Source: Xanthobacteraceae bacterium
GTDB taxonomy: Bacteria; Pseudomonadota; Alphaproteobacteria; Rhizobiales; Xanthobacteraceae
Direction: 5' to 3'
Assembly (NCBI GenBank): GCA_022841625.1
Contig: JALHRD010000024.1
Location: 1-64,000, forward strand
DNA: 64,000 nt
In this document: positions 1-8,552 of the stretch, one piece after another
Position numbering within the stretch: position 1 is the first letter of the stretch
Layout: every line of letters starts with the position of its first letter
Program-made: the position numbers and the translations under genes
The notes under the pieces: model-generated
Databases searched by the model: none
Told to the model about the DNA's origin: nothing
What the model saw: only the letters and a program-made list of their open reading frames with translations

Positions 1-1
1 C

Positions 2-103
2 AAACTCAAACAGTTTCGCCGCGTTGCAACCCGCTTCGAAAAGACTGCCCGAAATTACTTGGCCGTCGTCACAATCGCCGCCATCATCCTATGGCTAAGA
101 TAA
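2..103 (+). mobile_element. IS5-family transposase, C-terminal fragment (cut by window edge)
   Basis: The window opens inside a reading frame that ends at the TAA at 101-103. The visible 33 residues (KLKQFRRVATRFEKT, then ARNYLAVVTIAAIILWLR) match the conserved C-terminus of IS427/IS1031-type IS5-family DDE transposases, where a KLK-RR-ATR-(Y/F)-K-A block precedes a hydrophobic LWLR end. Only the 3' end is present, so catalytic residues and the left terminal repeat lie outside. The element's right end should fall between about 104 and 120, just before chemoreceptor homology begins. Family assignment is fairly secure; the exact terminus is not visible. Confidence 0.8.
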
Positions 104-149
104 ATGTCCACACCACCTAAACATCCGTTTCAACGCCGCCCTGAACAAC

Positions 150-1328
150 ATGTCCCAGGGACTATGCATGTTCGACGGCAATAAGTGTCTCGTCGTCCAC
201 AACGAGCGCTATGCGCGCCTTTATTCGCTACCGCCGGAATTGCTGAAATCAGGAGCAACCCACGAAGCAATTATCAAACACCGCGTTGCGAATGGCATTT
301 TGGCGGGCGATCAAACCGACGACGCCGTCAAACAAAAGCTCGCGGCGTTGGGCAAGCTCTCGGCGGACGCCGTGTCGAGCCGCATCGACAAGCTTGCAGA
401 CGGCCGCCTGATCAGGGTCGTACGTACACCGATGCCGGGTGGCGGCTGGGTTGCGACCCATGAGGACGTAACCGAACAGGCCCAGCGTGAATCGATCAAC
501 TCCGCTATTGCGTCGTTCCGCGTCCGGGTCGAAAATGTCCTGACAACCGTCCGCAACTGCACCAAAGCGACAAAATCCACGGCCACCAACCTGTTTGGTT
601 CGTCGGAACAAGCCTCGCAACGCGCCGAGGGTATCTTGCAGGCTTCGCAGGAAGCTTCGAGTAGCGTCCAGAACGCCGCGGTTGCCACGCGCCAAATGTT
701 CGAATCCGCCGGCGAGATCGGGCGGCAGATCGAACAAACCACCAAAGTCGTTCACAGCGCCGTCAGTCAGGTCCGCGCGACCAATGACCAATTCTCCGGC
801 CTGTCCAACGCAGCGCAGAAGATCGGCGATATCATCAATCTGATCCAGCAAATTTCCGGCCAAACCAATTTGCTCGCGCTCAACGCGACCATCGAAGCAG
901 CCCGCGCCGGCGAATCCGGGCGTGGCTTCGCAGTGGTCGCATCTGAAGTGAAATCGCTCGCGCTGCAGACCGGCAAGGCGACCGAGGACGTCGCCAGCCA
1001 AATTTCAGCGGTGCAGTCGTCGACCGCGGGCGCGGTTCGCGCGGTCGGCAGCATCGAACAATGCATCGATGAGATCAGCACCTACGCCAACAGCGTCGCA
1101 GGTTCGATCGACGAGCAAAGCACGGCGACCCGGGAAATTTCCGACAATGTCGCAAACGCGGCGCAAGAAACTGGCAAGATCGTCGCGGCCCTCGGCGAAG
1201 TAACCGAAGCCGCGCTCGCCACCCGCAGCTCGGCCGAAGTCGTCTTGTCGGAGACGAAGTTGGTCGAGGACGCCGTCGACAATCTGCACCGCGAGATCGA
1301 GACCTTCCTCAGCAGCGTCGCGGCCTGA
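150..1328 (+). CDS. Soluble PAS-domain methyl-accepting chemotaxis protein, probably 5'-truncated
   Basis: A PAS_7-type sensor (roughly residues 1-110, starting MSQGLCMFDG) is followed by a coiled-coil MCP signalling domain. The signalling tip is visible as NLLALNATIEAARAGESGRG and FAVVASEVKSLA near residues 238-270. There is no transmembrane segment, so it would be a cytoplasmic receptor acting on CheA/CheW. Homology seems to start before the ATG: the in-frame codons 117-149 read LNIRFNAALNN, typical PAS_7 sequence, but an in-frame stop at 96-98 and the transposase end lie just upstream. The ATG at 150 has no ribosome binding site. I infer that an IS insertion removed the native start, so this may be a pseudogene or be made from an internal start. 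Confidence 0.85.
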   Translation: MSQGLCMFDGNKCLVVHNERYARLYSLPPELLKSGATHEAIIKHRVANGILAGDQTDDAVKQKLAALGKLSADAVSSRIDKLADGRLIRVVRTPMPGGGWVATHEDVTEQAQRESINSAIASFRVRVENVLTTVRNCTKATKSTATNLFGSSEQASQRAEGILQASQEASSSVQNAAVATRQMFESAGEIGRQIEQTTKVVHSAVSQVRATNDQFSGLSNAAQKIGDIINLIQQISGQTNLLALNATIEAARAGESGRGFAVVASEVKSLALQTGKATEDVASQISAVQSSTAGAVRAVGSIEQCIDEISTYANSVAGSIDEQSTATREISDNVANAAQETGKIVAALGEVTEAALATRSSAEVVLSETKLVEDAVDNLHREIETFLSSVAA

Positions 1329-1473
1329 GCCTGCCGCTTGGCCTCACACCAAGCGATCGCCCAATCGCTGCGGTATCCGATAATCTCGCATCTCGTATTT
1401 GCGGCTAGAAACAGTCATTGTATTGTTGCCGCCGCGCCTAGCACATCAACCACGGCATTGAGCGAGGAGCCGG

Positions 1474-2445
1474 ATGCGTCATTTCCGTCTCGCACTGGCA
1501 ATCACCATTGCAGCAACCGGACTTGCCGCCCGCTCCGCCGTCGCCCAGCCCTATCCCACAAAGCCAGTAAGGATCGTGGTGCCATTTGCGGCCGGTGGCG
1601 CGGTCGACCAACTGGCGCGCATCCTTGGCGCCAAGCTCCAAGAGACAATCGGACAAACGGTGGTGGTCGAGAACCGCACCGGCGCTGGCGGCACCACCGG
1701 CTCGCACGACGTCGCGAAGTCGCCGCCCGACGGCTACACCATTCTTCAGAACACTAACGGACAGGCCATCAGCCCGGCAATCTATCGCACGCTGCCGTTC
1801 GATACGCTGCGCGACTTCGCTCCGGTGACCCAGCTTGTGGCAACATCGACAGTGCTGGTCGCCAATACCAAGCTGCCCGCGCGTTCGGCGAAGGAACTGA
1901 TCGCGCTCGCCAAGGCCAAGCCCGGCAGCCTCAATTATGGCATGACCGGCGTCGGCAATTCGCTGCATTTGACAATGGAAATGCTCAAACGCGCCGCCGG
2001 CGTCGACATCCAGGCAATCCCCTATCGCGGCGACGCTCCGCTCAACACCGCACTGATCGCGGGCGAGGTCGATGTCGCGATCGTGCCGCTGGTGGCGATC
2101 CTGCCGCATGTCCAATCGGGCGCGATACGCGCGTTGGCAGTGACCAGCGCCCAGCGCTCGGCGCTGTTGCCTGACGTGCCGACCTTATCGGAAGACGCGG
2201 TTCGCGGCTTCGAGGCGTCCGGGTGGCAAGCCTGGTTCGTGCCCGCAAAGACCCCGCCAACCGTGATCGCAACAATCCATCGCACGATCGCAAAGATCAT
2301 TGAAGAACCCGCCGTGGCCAAACGCTTGCAAGCCATGGGGAACGAACCGGTGGGATCGACGCCGGAAGCTTTCACCGCAAAATTCAATGACGATGTGGCG
2401 CGATTTGCTAAACTGATCAAAGAGGCGGGCATTCCGCTCCAATGA
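1474..2445 (+). CDS. Bug/TctC-family periplasmic substrate-binding protein
   Basis: This 323-residue protein has a cleavable signal peptide (residues 1-25, ending AVAQ) and the family's diagnostic blocks: YPTKPVRIVVPFAAGGAVD at 27-45, VVVENRTGAGG near 64, and PYRGDAPLNTALIAGEVD near 181. Bug proteins bind carboxylated or amide solutes in the periplasm, usually for tripartite tricarboxylate transporters. No TctA/TctB gene is nearby. The start is supported by GAGGAG 6 nt upstream. It lies 31 nt before a close paralogue and is probably co-transcribed with it. The ligand cannot be told from sequence. Confidence 0.93.
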   Translation: MRHFRLALAITIAATGLAARSAVAQPYPTKPVRIVVPFAAGGAVDQLARILGAKLQETIGQTVVVENRTGAGGTTGSHDVAKSPPDGYTILQNTNGQAISPAIYRTLPFDTLRDFAPVTQLVATSTVLVANTKLPARSAKELIALAKAKPGSLNYGMTGVGNSLHLTMEMLKRAAGVDIQAIPYRGDAPLNTALIAGEVDVAIVPLVAILPHVQSGAIRALAVTSAQRSALLPDVPTLSEDAVRGFEASGWQAWFVPAKTPPTVIATIHRTIAKIIEEPAVAKRLQAMGNEPVGSTPEAFTAKFNDDVARFAKLIKEAGIPLQ

Positions 2446-2476
2446 ATCCAAGTCGGAACGAATCCGGGAGAGCGAC

Positions 2477-3451
2477 ATGAAGAATTCCGTGCGACGGTCG
2501 CTCCTGCTGATCGCTTTAGCCCTCGCCTCCTCAAGCCCGGCGGCAGCACAAAGCTTTCCGACCAAGCCCATCCGCATTGTCGTGCCATTCGTTGCCGGCG
2601 GCGCCGTCGATCTGCTGGCGCGGATCATGGGCCAGAAGCTCACCGAAGCGCTCGGCCAGCCGGTCATCATCGAGAACCGCCCCGGCGCCGGCGGCAATAC
2701 GGCGACCGATCTGGTCGCGAAGTCGCCGCCCGACGGCTACACCATCCTGCAGGTCACCAACGGGCTGGCCATCAGTCCCGCGCTCTATCGCAAACTGCCG
2801 TTCGATCCGGTCAAGGATCTCGCGCCCGTCACCCAGCTCGTCGCATCGCAATTGCTTCTGGTCGCAACGCCTTCATTGCCGGCCAAGACCACGCGCGAAT
2901 TGATCGAACTCGCAAGGGCCAAGCCCGGCAGCCTCAATTACGGCATGACTGGAATCGGCAATCCGCTGCACCTGACCGTCGAAATGCTGATGCACGCCGC
3001 CGGCGTCAAATTTCAGCCGATCCCCTATCGCGGCGATGCGCCACTCAACACCGCGCTGATCGCGGGCGAGGTACATTTGGCGGTCGTGCCGTTTTCGACC
3101 GCCAAGCCGAACATCGATTCCGGAGTCTTGCGCGCGTTGGGGATCGCCGGCCCCAAGCGGTCGCCGTCGTTGCCCGACGTCCCCACGATTGCAGAGAGCG
3201 GCCTGGCCGGATTTGAGTCCAGCAGCTGGCAGGGGTGGTTCGTACCCGCCGGAACACCGCGCGAGGTAATCGCGCTGATCCAGCGCGAGGCCGCCAAGGC
3301 GCTTAACATGCCGGATGTCCGCGCCCGCATGGACGCTACCGCCAACGAGGTTGTCGGTTCTACGCCTGAAGCGTTCGCGACAAGGTACAAGTCGGATCTG
3401 GTGCGATTTGCCGCAATTGTGAAGGACGCGGGCATCCCGCCGCAGGACTGA
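2477..3451 (+). CDS. Bug/TctC-family periplasmic substrate-binding protein (tandem paralogue)
   Basis: A 324-residue Bug receptor with signal peptide (residues 1-24, ending AAAQ), then FPTKPIRIVVPFVAGGAVD, VIIENRPGAGGN and PYRGDAPLNTALIAGEVH. It is clearly a duplicate of the gene just upstream: long stretches agree in nucleotide sequence as well as protein, for example around 1711-1742 versus 2716-2747. A GGGAGAG ribosome site precedes the ATG. Its final codons (IPPQD, stop) form the left copy of a 23-bp repeat that recurs just upstream of the extradiol dioxygenase gene. It probably binds a related but not identical carboxylate. Confidence 0.93.
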   Translation: MKNSVRRSLLLIALALASSSPAAAQSFPTKPIRIVVPFVAGGAVDLLARIMGQKLTEALGQPVIIENRPGAGGNTATDLVAKSPPDGYTILQVTNGLAISPALYRKLPFDPVKDLAPVTQLVASQLLLVATPSLPAKTTRELIELARAKPGSLNYGMTGIGNPLHLTVEMLMHAAGVKFQPIPYRGDAPLNTALIAGEVHLAVVPFSTAKPNIDSGVLRALGIAGPKRSPSLPDVPTIAESGLAGFESSSWQGWFVPAGTPREVIALIQREAAKALNMPDVRARMDATANEVVGSTPEAFATRYKSDLVRFAAIVKDAGIPPQD

Positions 3452-3456
3452 GAACG
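3434..3456. repeat. 23-bp direct repeat, left copy
   Basis: The sequence covers the last codons and stop of the preceding Bug gene plus 5 nt. It is identical over 23 bases to 4669-4691. Chance recurrence of 23 bases in 64 kb is very unlikely, so it records a duplication or insertion event. Confidence 0.85.
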
Positions 3457-3489
3457 AAGCCACAGTCGTAACGAAAAAGCCGCGCCGGA

Positions 3490-4464
3490 CTACTCTGCGG
3501 TAACGCCGGCTTTCTTGATGATCGCCGTCCAGTGATCAACCTCCTTCGCAATAAACGTCCGTAATCCTTCGGGCGTACGCTGTTCAGCGATCGGAAGTTC
3601 CCCGCCATTGTCCTCAAAGCGCTTTCTCACGGCAGGATCGTTGAGCGCCGCCCGCAGCGCATCGTTCATGCGTTGGACGACGGGCTCCGGCGTACCTCTT
3701 GGAAACAGCAATGCGTTCCAGATCGTCGCCTGGAACTCCGGCATTCCGGCCTCCGTCGTCGTGGGCACCTCGGGCAGTTGTGTCGAACGCTTGGCTTGGC
3801 CGACGGCATAGGCCTTGATGCTGCCTGCGTTCACCTGCGGCAACACCGTCGAAATCTGGTCGCACATATAATCGACGTGACCCGCGACGATGTCGTTCAT
3901 CGCAGGTCCAGCACCACGATAGGCGACCGAAATGGTCTTGAGATCGGCAAGCGCGTTGAAGTGCAAACAAGTGGTATGCGATACTGAACCAATGCCGGCG
4001 TGGGCATTGGTCGATTTTGGATTGGCTCGCAAATACCCAATCAGCTCCTTGAGGTTCTTTGCCGCCATGGACTTCTTGGCGACCACGACAATCGGATTGG
4101 TGTTAATGAGCCCGATCGGAGCGAAATCCTTCAGCGGATGGTAGCGCAGGCTCGGATAAAGCGGCACAGCGGCAGCATGTGTGCCTGTGTGGGCGAGCAC
4201 CATCGTATAACCGTCGGGTGCAGCATTCGCCACACGCGTCGTGCCGGTTGTTCCGCCCGCGCCCGCGATGTTCTCGACCAGAACAGTCTGCCCAAGATGT
4301 TTGCTGATCGGATCCGCGATGATACGCGCAACCACATCCGACCCGCCGCCAGGCGGAAACGGAACCACGATTGTGACCGCGCGAGTAGGGTAGGTCTGCG
4401 CGACCGCGGACCCCCATGCACCGACCAGAATGCAATAAACCAGCGTGATCGTTCGAATTCGCAT
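3490..4464 (-). CDS. Bug/TctC-family periplasmic substrate-binding protein
   Basis: A 324-residue receptor on the opposite strand from its neighbours, with signal peptide (ending AVAQ at about residue 23), YPTRAVTIVVPFPPGGGSD, VLVENIAGAGGTTGT and AYRGAGPAMNDIVAGHVDY. A GGAG ribosome site lies about 11 nt before the ATG. It is less similar to the two preceding Bug genes than they are to each other, and it sits inside the segment bounded by the 23-bp direct repeat, which suggests separate acquisition. It converges on the previous Bug gene and diverges from the dioxygenase gene. The ligand is unknown. Confidence 0.92.
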   Translation of the reverse strand: MRIRTITLVYCILVGAWGSAVAQTYPTRAVTIVVPFPPGGGSDVVARIIADPISKHLGQTVLVENIAGAGGTTGTTRVANAAPDGYTMVLAHTGTHAAAVPLYPSLRYHPLKDFAPIGLINTNPIVVVAKKSMAAKNLKELIGYLRANPKSTNAHAGIGSVSHTTCLHFNALADLKTISVAYRGAGPAMNDIVAGHVDYMCDQISTVLPQVNAGSIKAYAVGQAKRSTQLPEVPTTTEAGMPEFQATIWNALLFPRGTPEPVVQRMNDALRAALNDPAVRKRFEDNGGELPIAEQRTPEGLRTFIAKEVDHWTAIIKKAGVTAE

Positions 4465-4668
4465 AGCCGTTGCTCCGGTGTGTCCTCTTGATAACTACTA
4501 TAGCGCAAGTTTATCGTAAAATGATCTCTTGCAGGCAGGCCGGTAACCATCCGGCGCTGCCGCGTGGGACATATCCAACCGCTGCACCCGATGTGACGGG
4601 CCTATTTTTTCGCGATAAGGTGTTCTTTCGGATGCGGCCCCGCTCTCCGAAGTGCCAGCAGGGCCCAT

Positions 4669-4691
4669 ATCCCGCCGCAGGACTGAGAACG
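4669..4691. repeat. 23-bp direct repeat, right copy
   Basis: Identical to 3434-3456. Here it ends 2 nt before the ATG of the extradiol dioxygenase and includes its likely ribosome-binding region. The arrangement suggests that the Bug gene ending at 3451 once ran directly into the dioxygenase gene and that the intervening 1.2 kb was inserted with duplication of the junction. Confidence 0.85.
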
Positions 4692-4693
4692 CG

Positions 4694-5704
4694 ATGACCA
4701 TTCGGGGACTGGCCTATGTCGGCGTGCGCGCGAAGGCGCTCGAAGACTGGGCGGACTTCGGCGAGAAATTCTTGGGCTTGCAGCGCGTCGACACCAGCCG
4801 CGGCAGCCTCGCTTTTCGGATGGACGACCGCAAGCAGCGCGTGGTGGTCACTGCCGATGGCGGCGAAGGGGTTGCGTTCTTCGGCTGGGAGGTTGCGGAC
4901 GCCGCCGCGCTCGACGCCCACGCCGCACGATTGGAACAAGCAGGCGTCGCAGTGGCGCGCGGAACGCGTGCATTGGCCGACGAGCGACGGGTCGCGGATC
5001 TGATCGCCTTCGACGACCCGGTCGGCAACCGGCTTGAGATCGCTTATGGCGCCGAGGTCACGCGCGAGCCATTCACGCCCGGTCGCAATATTTCCGGGTT
5101 CCGTACCGGCCCTTTGGGCATGGGTCACGCGGTCCTGCACGTCAAAAGCATCCATGACGTGATTCCGTTCTATCGCGACGTGCTTGGCTTCCGGCTGTCG
5201 GACTTCATGACGAGGCCGTTCAACGCCTACTTCTTCCATGCCAACCCGCGTCATCATTCGATTGCGTTCATCGAAACCGGCCGTGTCGCGACCCACCATT
5301 TGATGGTCGAGCTGTTCAACCTCGATGATGTCGGCCAGGGTTACGACCTCGCGCTCGGCGAGGAAGGCCGTATTGGCGTTACGCTCGGTCGCCATATCAA
5401 CGACGAGGTGACGTCGTTCTATTCCAACTCGCCGTCGGGCTTCATGGTGGAATATGGCTGGGGCGGCCGTGTCATCGACGTCGATCATTGGCAGCCGCAG
5501 GAGGTCACCTGGGGTCCCAGCATGTGGGGTCACGACCGCATGTGGATGCCGCCGGAAGGCCGTGTCGAAGCGCGCAAGCTGCGCATTGCCGCCGCGGCCT
5601 CAGGGCTGCGCAAGCCGGTCAATGTGATCGACGGCAACCACGAGCGCATGGCTGGCGTCTGTCCGTGGTGGGACGGCGTGCGCAACACTGAACCTACGAA
5701 ATAG
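4694..5704 (+). CDS. Type I extradiol (catechol 2,3-type) dioxygenase, VOC family
   Basis: A 336-residue two-domain VOC protein of the size and layout of BphC-like ring-cleaving dioxygenases. The C-terminal domain carries the expected Fe(II) facial triad: H145 in GMGHAVLHV, H202 (or H201) in THHLMVEL, and E253 in FMVEYGWGGR, spaced as in BphC. It should cleave a catechol-type ring next to one hydroxyl; the true substrate is not determined. I chose the ATG at 4694 because the domain starts there (MTIRGLAYVGVRA); an in-frame start at 4652 would add a non-homologous tail. A Bug receptor follows 71 nt downstream on the same strand. Confidence 0.88.
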   Translation: MTIRGLAYVGVRAKALEDWADFGEKFLGLQRVDTSRGSLAFRMDDRKQRVVVTADGGEGVAFFGWEVADAAALDAHAARLEQAGVAVARGTRALADERRVADLIAFDDPVGNRLEIAYGAEVTREPFTPGRNISGFRTGPLGMGHAVLHVKSIHDVIPFYRDVLGFRLSDFMTRPFNAYFFHANPRHHSIAFIETGRVATHHLMVELFNLDDVGQGYDLALGEEGRIGVTLGRHINDEVTSFYSNSPSGFMVEYGWGGRVIDVDHWQPQEVTWGPSMWGHDRMWMPPEGRVEARKLRIAAAASGLRKPVNVIDGNHERMAGVCPWWDGVRNTEPTK

Positions 5705-5775
5705 GCCGCCGCGACCGGGCTGGCGCAGGACTTGCGTTGCGATATGCTTCGGTTCCGCCATCGCGGGAGCCATAA

Positions 5776-6750
5776 ATGAAAACCATCGGTCGTATTCTGG
5801 TCTGCCTCGCCGCCCTCCTGATGCTGGCCAGCGGGCCGGCCTACACGCAAGCCTGGCCCAACAAGCCGGTTAAAGTGGTAGCGCCATTTGCGCCCGGGGG
5901 CGCCGCCGATACACTCGGTCGGATCGTTGCCGATCCGCTGTCACAGACGTTCAAGCAGCAGTTCTTCGTCGAGAACCGCCCCGGCGCCGGCGGCATGATT
6001 GGCGCGGCCGCGGTCGCGACCGCGGCGCCTGACGGCTACACATTTGTCGTCTCCGGTGTCGCGTCACACGTGATCGCACCCGCCATGAGCGCCAATCCCG
6101 GGTTCGATCCGGTGCGCGACTTTACCCACATCGCCTATCTCGGCGGACCGCCGGTGCTGTTCATAGTCAATCCCGGACACCCGGCGCGTGACTTCAAAGA
6201 GTTTCTGGCCTGGGCCAAGGCCAATCCAAAACCGATCGACTACATTTCCCCTGGTACCGGAACGCAGGGCAACCTGTTCGCCGAAGCCTTCGCGCGCCGC
6301 GTAGGATTCAACATCGTGCACATTCCTCACAAGGGCGCCGGGCCCGCGCTAATGGACCTGATCGGCGGCCACGTGCCATTCGGTTCGGTGACTTTTTCCT
6401 CGGCAGCCGAATTGATCCGTAGCGGCAAAGTACGGCCATTGGCGGTGTCGGCCGAAAAACGGCTTGCCAATTTCCCCGAGATTCCAACCTTCCGGGAACT
6501 CGGATACGAGGACCTTGTCAGCGCCACCTGGTTTGGATTGTCCGGTCCCGCCAAGCTGCCACCCGAGATTGGGCAGACCCTTGGCCGCGAGATCAACCGG
6601 ATCATTAATTTACCCGAAGTGCAAAAGCGTATGGCGCAAGACGAGATCGAAACCCGGTTGATGACGCCGGAACAATTTACCAGCTTCCTCACGGGGGAAG
6701 TCGCGCGCTGGCAACCGCTGGCAAAGGTGCTCAAAGAGCAAGCCAATTAA
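5776..6750 (+). CDS. Bug/TctC-family periplasmic substrate-binding protein
   Basis: A 324-residue Bug receptor with signal peptide (residues 1-25), WPNKPVKVVAPFAPGGAAD, FFVENRPGAGGM and HIPHKGAGPALMDLIGGH. CGGGAGCC before the ATG serves as ribosome site. It follows the extradiol dioxygenase on the same strand by 71 nt, so a shared transcript is plausible. Its stop overlaps the stop of the convergent Rieske beta-subunit gene by 2 nt, leaving no room for a terminator between them. Confidence 0.93.
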   Translation: MKTIGRILVCLAALLMLASGPAYTQAWPNKPVKVVAPFAPGGAADTLGRIVADPLSQTFKQQFFVENRPGAGGMIGAAAVATAAPDGYTFVVSGVASHVIAPAMSANPGFDPVRDFTHIAYLGGPPVLFIVNPGHPARDFKEFLAWAKANPKPIDYISPGTGTQGNLFAEAFARRVGFNIVHIPHKGAGPALMDLIGGHVPFGSVTFSSAAELIRSGKVRPLAVSAEKRLANFPEIPTFRELGYEDLVSATWFGLSGPAKLPPEIGQTLGREINRIINLPEVQKRMAQDEIETRLMTPEQFTSFLTGEVARWQPLAKVLKEQAN

Positions 6751-7247
6751 ATCGGGACCGCTATCGCCTCAAACGCGCTGTCACAATTGATCAAGTCGAC
6801 GCGCTTTTGCACAATGCGGAAACCGCTGCCATCGCGGCGCAGCCGATGGTGCTGACGGCCGGCAAAAACGCGCTGCGCCTCATCGCGGTATTCAACCATG
6901 ATCACGGTTGAGCCGACGATGAACTCACCTTTCTCAGCGTCCGCCTGTTCGACGATGATATTGCCTATCAGATGCGCGGTTCGCGACGGTGGCGTCTGAA
7001 CGTGAATCCTTGGATGCTCAAGGCGATCAATCCGCGTCTTCATCAGCTCGCGATCGTCATAGAACAGTGACGCTTGGTTGAACGGACTCTCCTGGTCTGG
7101 TACCGCCGGAACCCAGTAGGACCCGTCCTCGGCGAACAGCGCCATCCAGTCGCGAAAGCGGCGCGCGTCCAGCAGCGTCGCCTCGTGAATCAGGAAATAC
7201 TCAAATGGCGCGCGGTCGATGGTCCCGGCCGGACTTGCCGCATTCAT
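6747..7247 (-). CDS. Aromatic-ring-hydroxylating dioxygenase, beta subunit
   Basis: A 166-residue protein of the ring-hydroxylating beta-subunit fold (SnoaL/NTF2-like). The family's N-terminal pattern is clear: a helix leading to FLIHEATLLDARRFRDWMALF, then EDGSYWVPAVPDQE and the RIDRLEHPRIHVQTPPSRTAHLIGNI strand-helix region (cut here into two motifs: RIDRLEHPRIHVQ and TPPSRTAHLIGNI). It directly follows the alpha subunit, sharing the base at 7247, so translation is probably coupled. Beta subunits are structural partners in the alpha3-beta3 hexamer. No ferredoxin or reductase gene accompanies the pair. Confidence 0.9.
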   Translation of the reverse strand: MNAASPAGTIDRAPFEYFLIHEATLLDARRFRDWMALFAEDGSYWVPAVPDQESPFNQASLFYDDRELMKTRIDRLEHPRIHVQTPPSRTAHLIGNIIVEQADAEKGEFIVGSTVIMVEYRDEAQRVFAGRQHHRLRRDGSGFRIVQKRVDLINCDSAFEAIAVPI

Positions 7248-8548
7248 CAGGCTGCCTCACGCATGTAGCCGAGCCACGCTTTGTATTGCGCGCGCACGAC
7301 CATCTCATGGGTGGCGAGCCCGCGGGTCGCATTAAGCTCACGATCCGGCTCCTCATGCCCAAGGCCGCGTGAGATATCGACCCAGTCGGTGAGGCTCGAA
7401 CGCAGCCCCTTTTGCGCCCGTATGAAGGATTCAAGATCGTCGGTCTGCACAAACGACGACGCGGAGTGGGTGACGTTGAGCAACCGGATATTGCCAAAAT
7501 TCATCGATTCCGGCGCACCCAGGAGCCGAACCGGGTAAATCGTGACCTCGGTACGGTCAACCGCAAGCGGCCTGATAACGCGGACGTGGATGTTTAGTCC
7601 CATGATCGACATGTTAGGATAGATCAGCGAATTGTGCAGCCGCGGGGTGAGGACCTCCGCCGCGCGCGCCGCCCCAACCTTCTCCGACAAGACGCGCTTG
7701 TATTCGTCAAACGCCGCGCTTGAGCGCTTGCCATCGTCGAGCGTGGTGTTGCTGGTCCAACCATGGCCGTTGCCGACGATGTAGCTCTTGCGGTCCTTCC
7801 AACTGCTGCTGGTCTGCTGCTTTTTGGTTTCAATGACGGCGGCGCCCTTTTGATCGCCCTCCCGCCGGGCGAACTGTACGCCGTCCTTGTTCACGGTCGA
7901 GGCATGGCCGAACGGCACATGATAGCTGTCGAGCACGTTCTCGACCTGGAGTTTCCAATTGCCGTTATAAATATAGCGGTGCATGCCGACATCGAGCGCC
8001 AGTTCGCCATCGGGCGCCCGATCGACCAGGTCGTCGATACTGCCCTTCATCGGCCCGATATGGTCTTCGAAGCTCGACCCGCTTGCCGCCAGGCTCGCGA
8101 ACACAAAACCGCGATACTCGCCGACGCGCGCCGCGCGCCTCAATCCGAGCGCGTCCTTGTTAAAACCTTCGCCGCACCCTTCCGGCACCGGCACCGCCAC
8201 CAGCCGGCCATCGGTGTCGAAGCTCCAGCCGTGATAGCAGCACACAAACCGCGCGGCATGGCCCTTGCGCTCGTTTAGAACCTTGGGGCCGCGGTGGCTG
8301 CAACGGTTCAGCAGCACCTGCACGCTGCCGTCGCGGTGACGGCACATGATGACCGGGTGGCGGCCGAGATCGGTGGTAATGTAGTCACCCGGGTTGGGCA
8401 CCTGACTAGTATGGCCGACGAACAGCCAAGCCCGGCCAAAGATACGCTCCATCTCCAGCTCAAACACGTCGGGATCTGCATACACCCGCCGATGGACGCG
8501 GCCTGGCTCGACAAGTTTCGCAATCTCGTCCGTTTGTCCGTTCCGCAT
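7247..8548 (-). CDS. Rieske non-heme iron ring-hydroxylating dioxygenase, alpha subunit
   Basis: A 433-residue catalytic subunit. The Rieske [2Fe-2S] ligands are C83, H85, C103 and H106 (CSHRGPKV then FVCCYHGWSF). The mononuclear iron site is indicated by NVLDSYHVPFGH with an Asp downstream (QTDDLESF). I chose the ATG at 8548 because homology begins there and GGAG lies just upstream; longer in-frame extensions are out-of-context. It would insert O2 into an aromatic ring together with the downstream beta subunit. Its place at the end of the box operon suggests that it feeds an aromatic acid or CoA-pathway precursor, but the substrate is not recognisable. Confidence 0.92.
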   Translation of the reverse strand: MRNGQTDEIAKLVEPGRVHRRVYADPDVFELEMERIFGRAWLFVGHTSQVPNPGDYITTDLGRHPVIMCRHRDGSVQVLLNRCSHRGPKVLNERKGHAARFVCCYHGWSFDTDGRLVAVPVPEGCGEGFNKDALGLRRAARVGEYRGFVFASLAASGSSFEDHIGPMKGSIDDLVDRAPDGELALDVGMHRYIYNGNWKLQVENVLDSYHVPFGHASTVNKDGVQFARREGDQKGAAVIETKKQQTSSSWKDRKSYIVGNGHGWTSNTTLDDGKRSSAAFDEYKRVLSEKVGAARAAEVLTPRLHNSLIYPNMSIMGLNIHVRVIRPLAVDRTEVTIYPVRLLGAPESMNFGNIRLLNVTHSASSFVQTDDLESFIRAQKGLRSSLTDWVDISRGLGHEEPDRELNATRGLATHEMVVRAQYKAWLGYMREAA

Positions 8549-8552
8549 TTGA

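Noticed and set aside
4470-4693. Small plus-strand frame in the gap before the extradiol dioxygenase
   Set aside because: Cys/Arg/Pro-rich, no domain and no ribosome site; the gap most likely holds divergent promoters and the repeat copy.
4511-5533. 340-codon minus-strand frame over the extradiol dioxygenase
   Set aside because: Antisense shadow; the plus-strand frame carries the complete iron triad.
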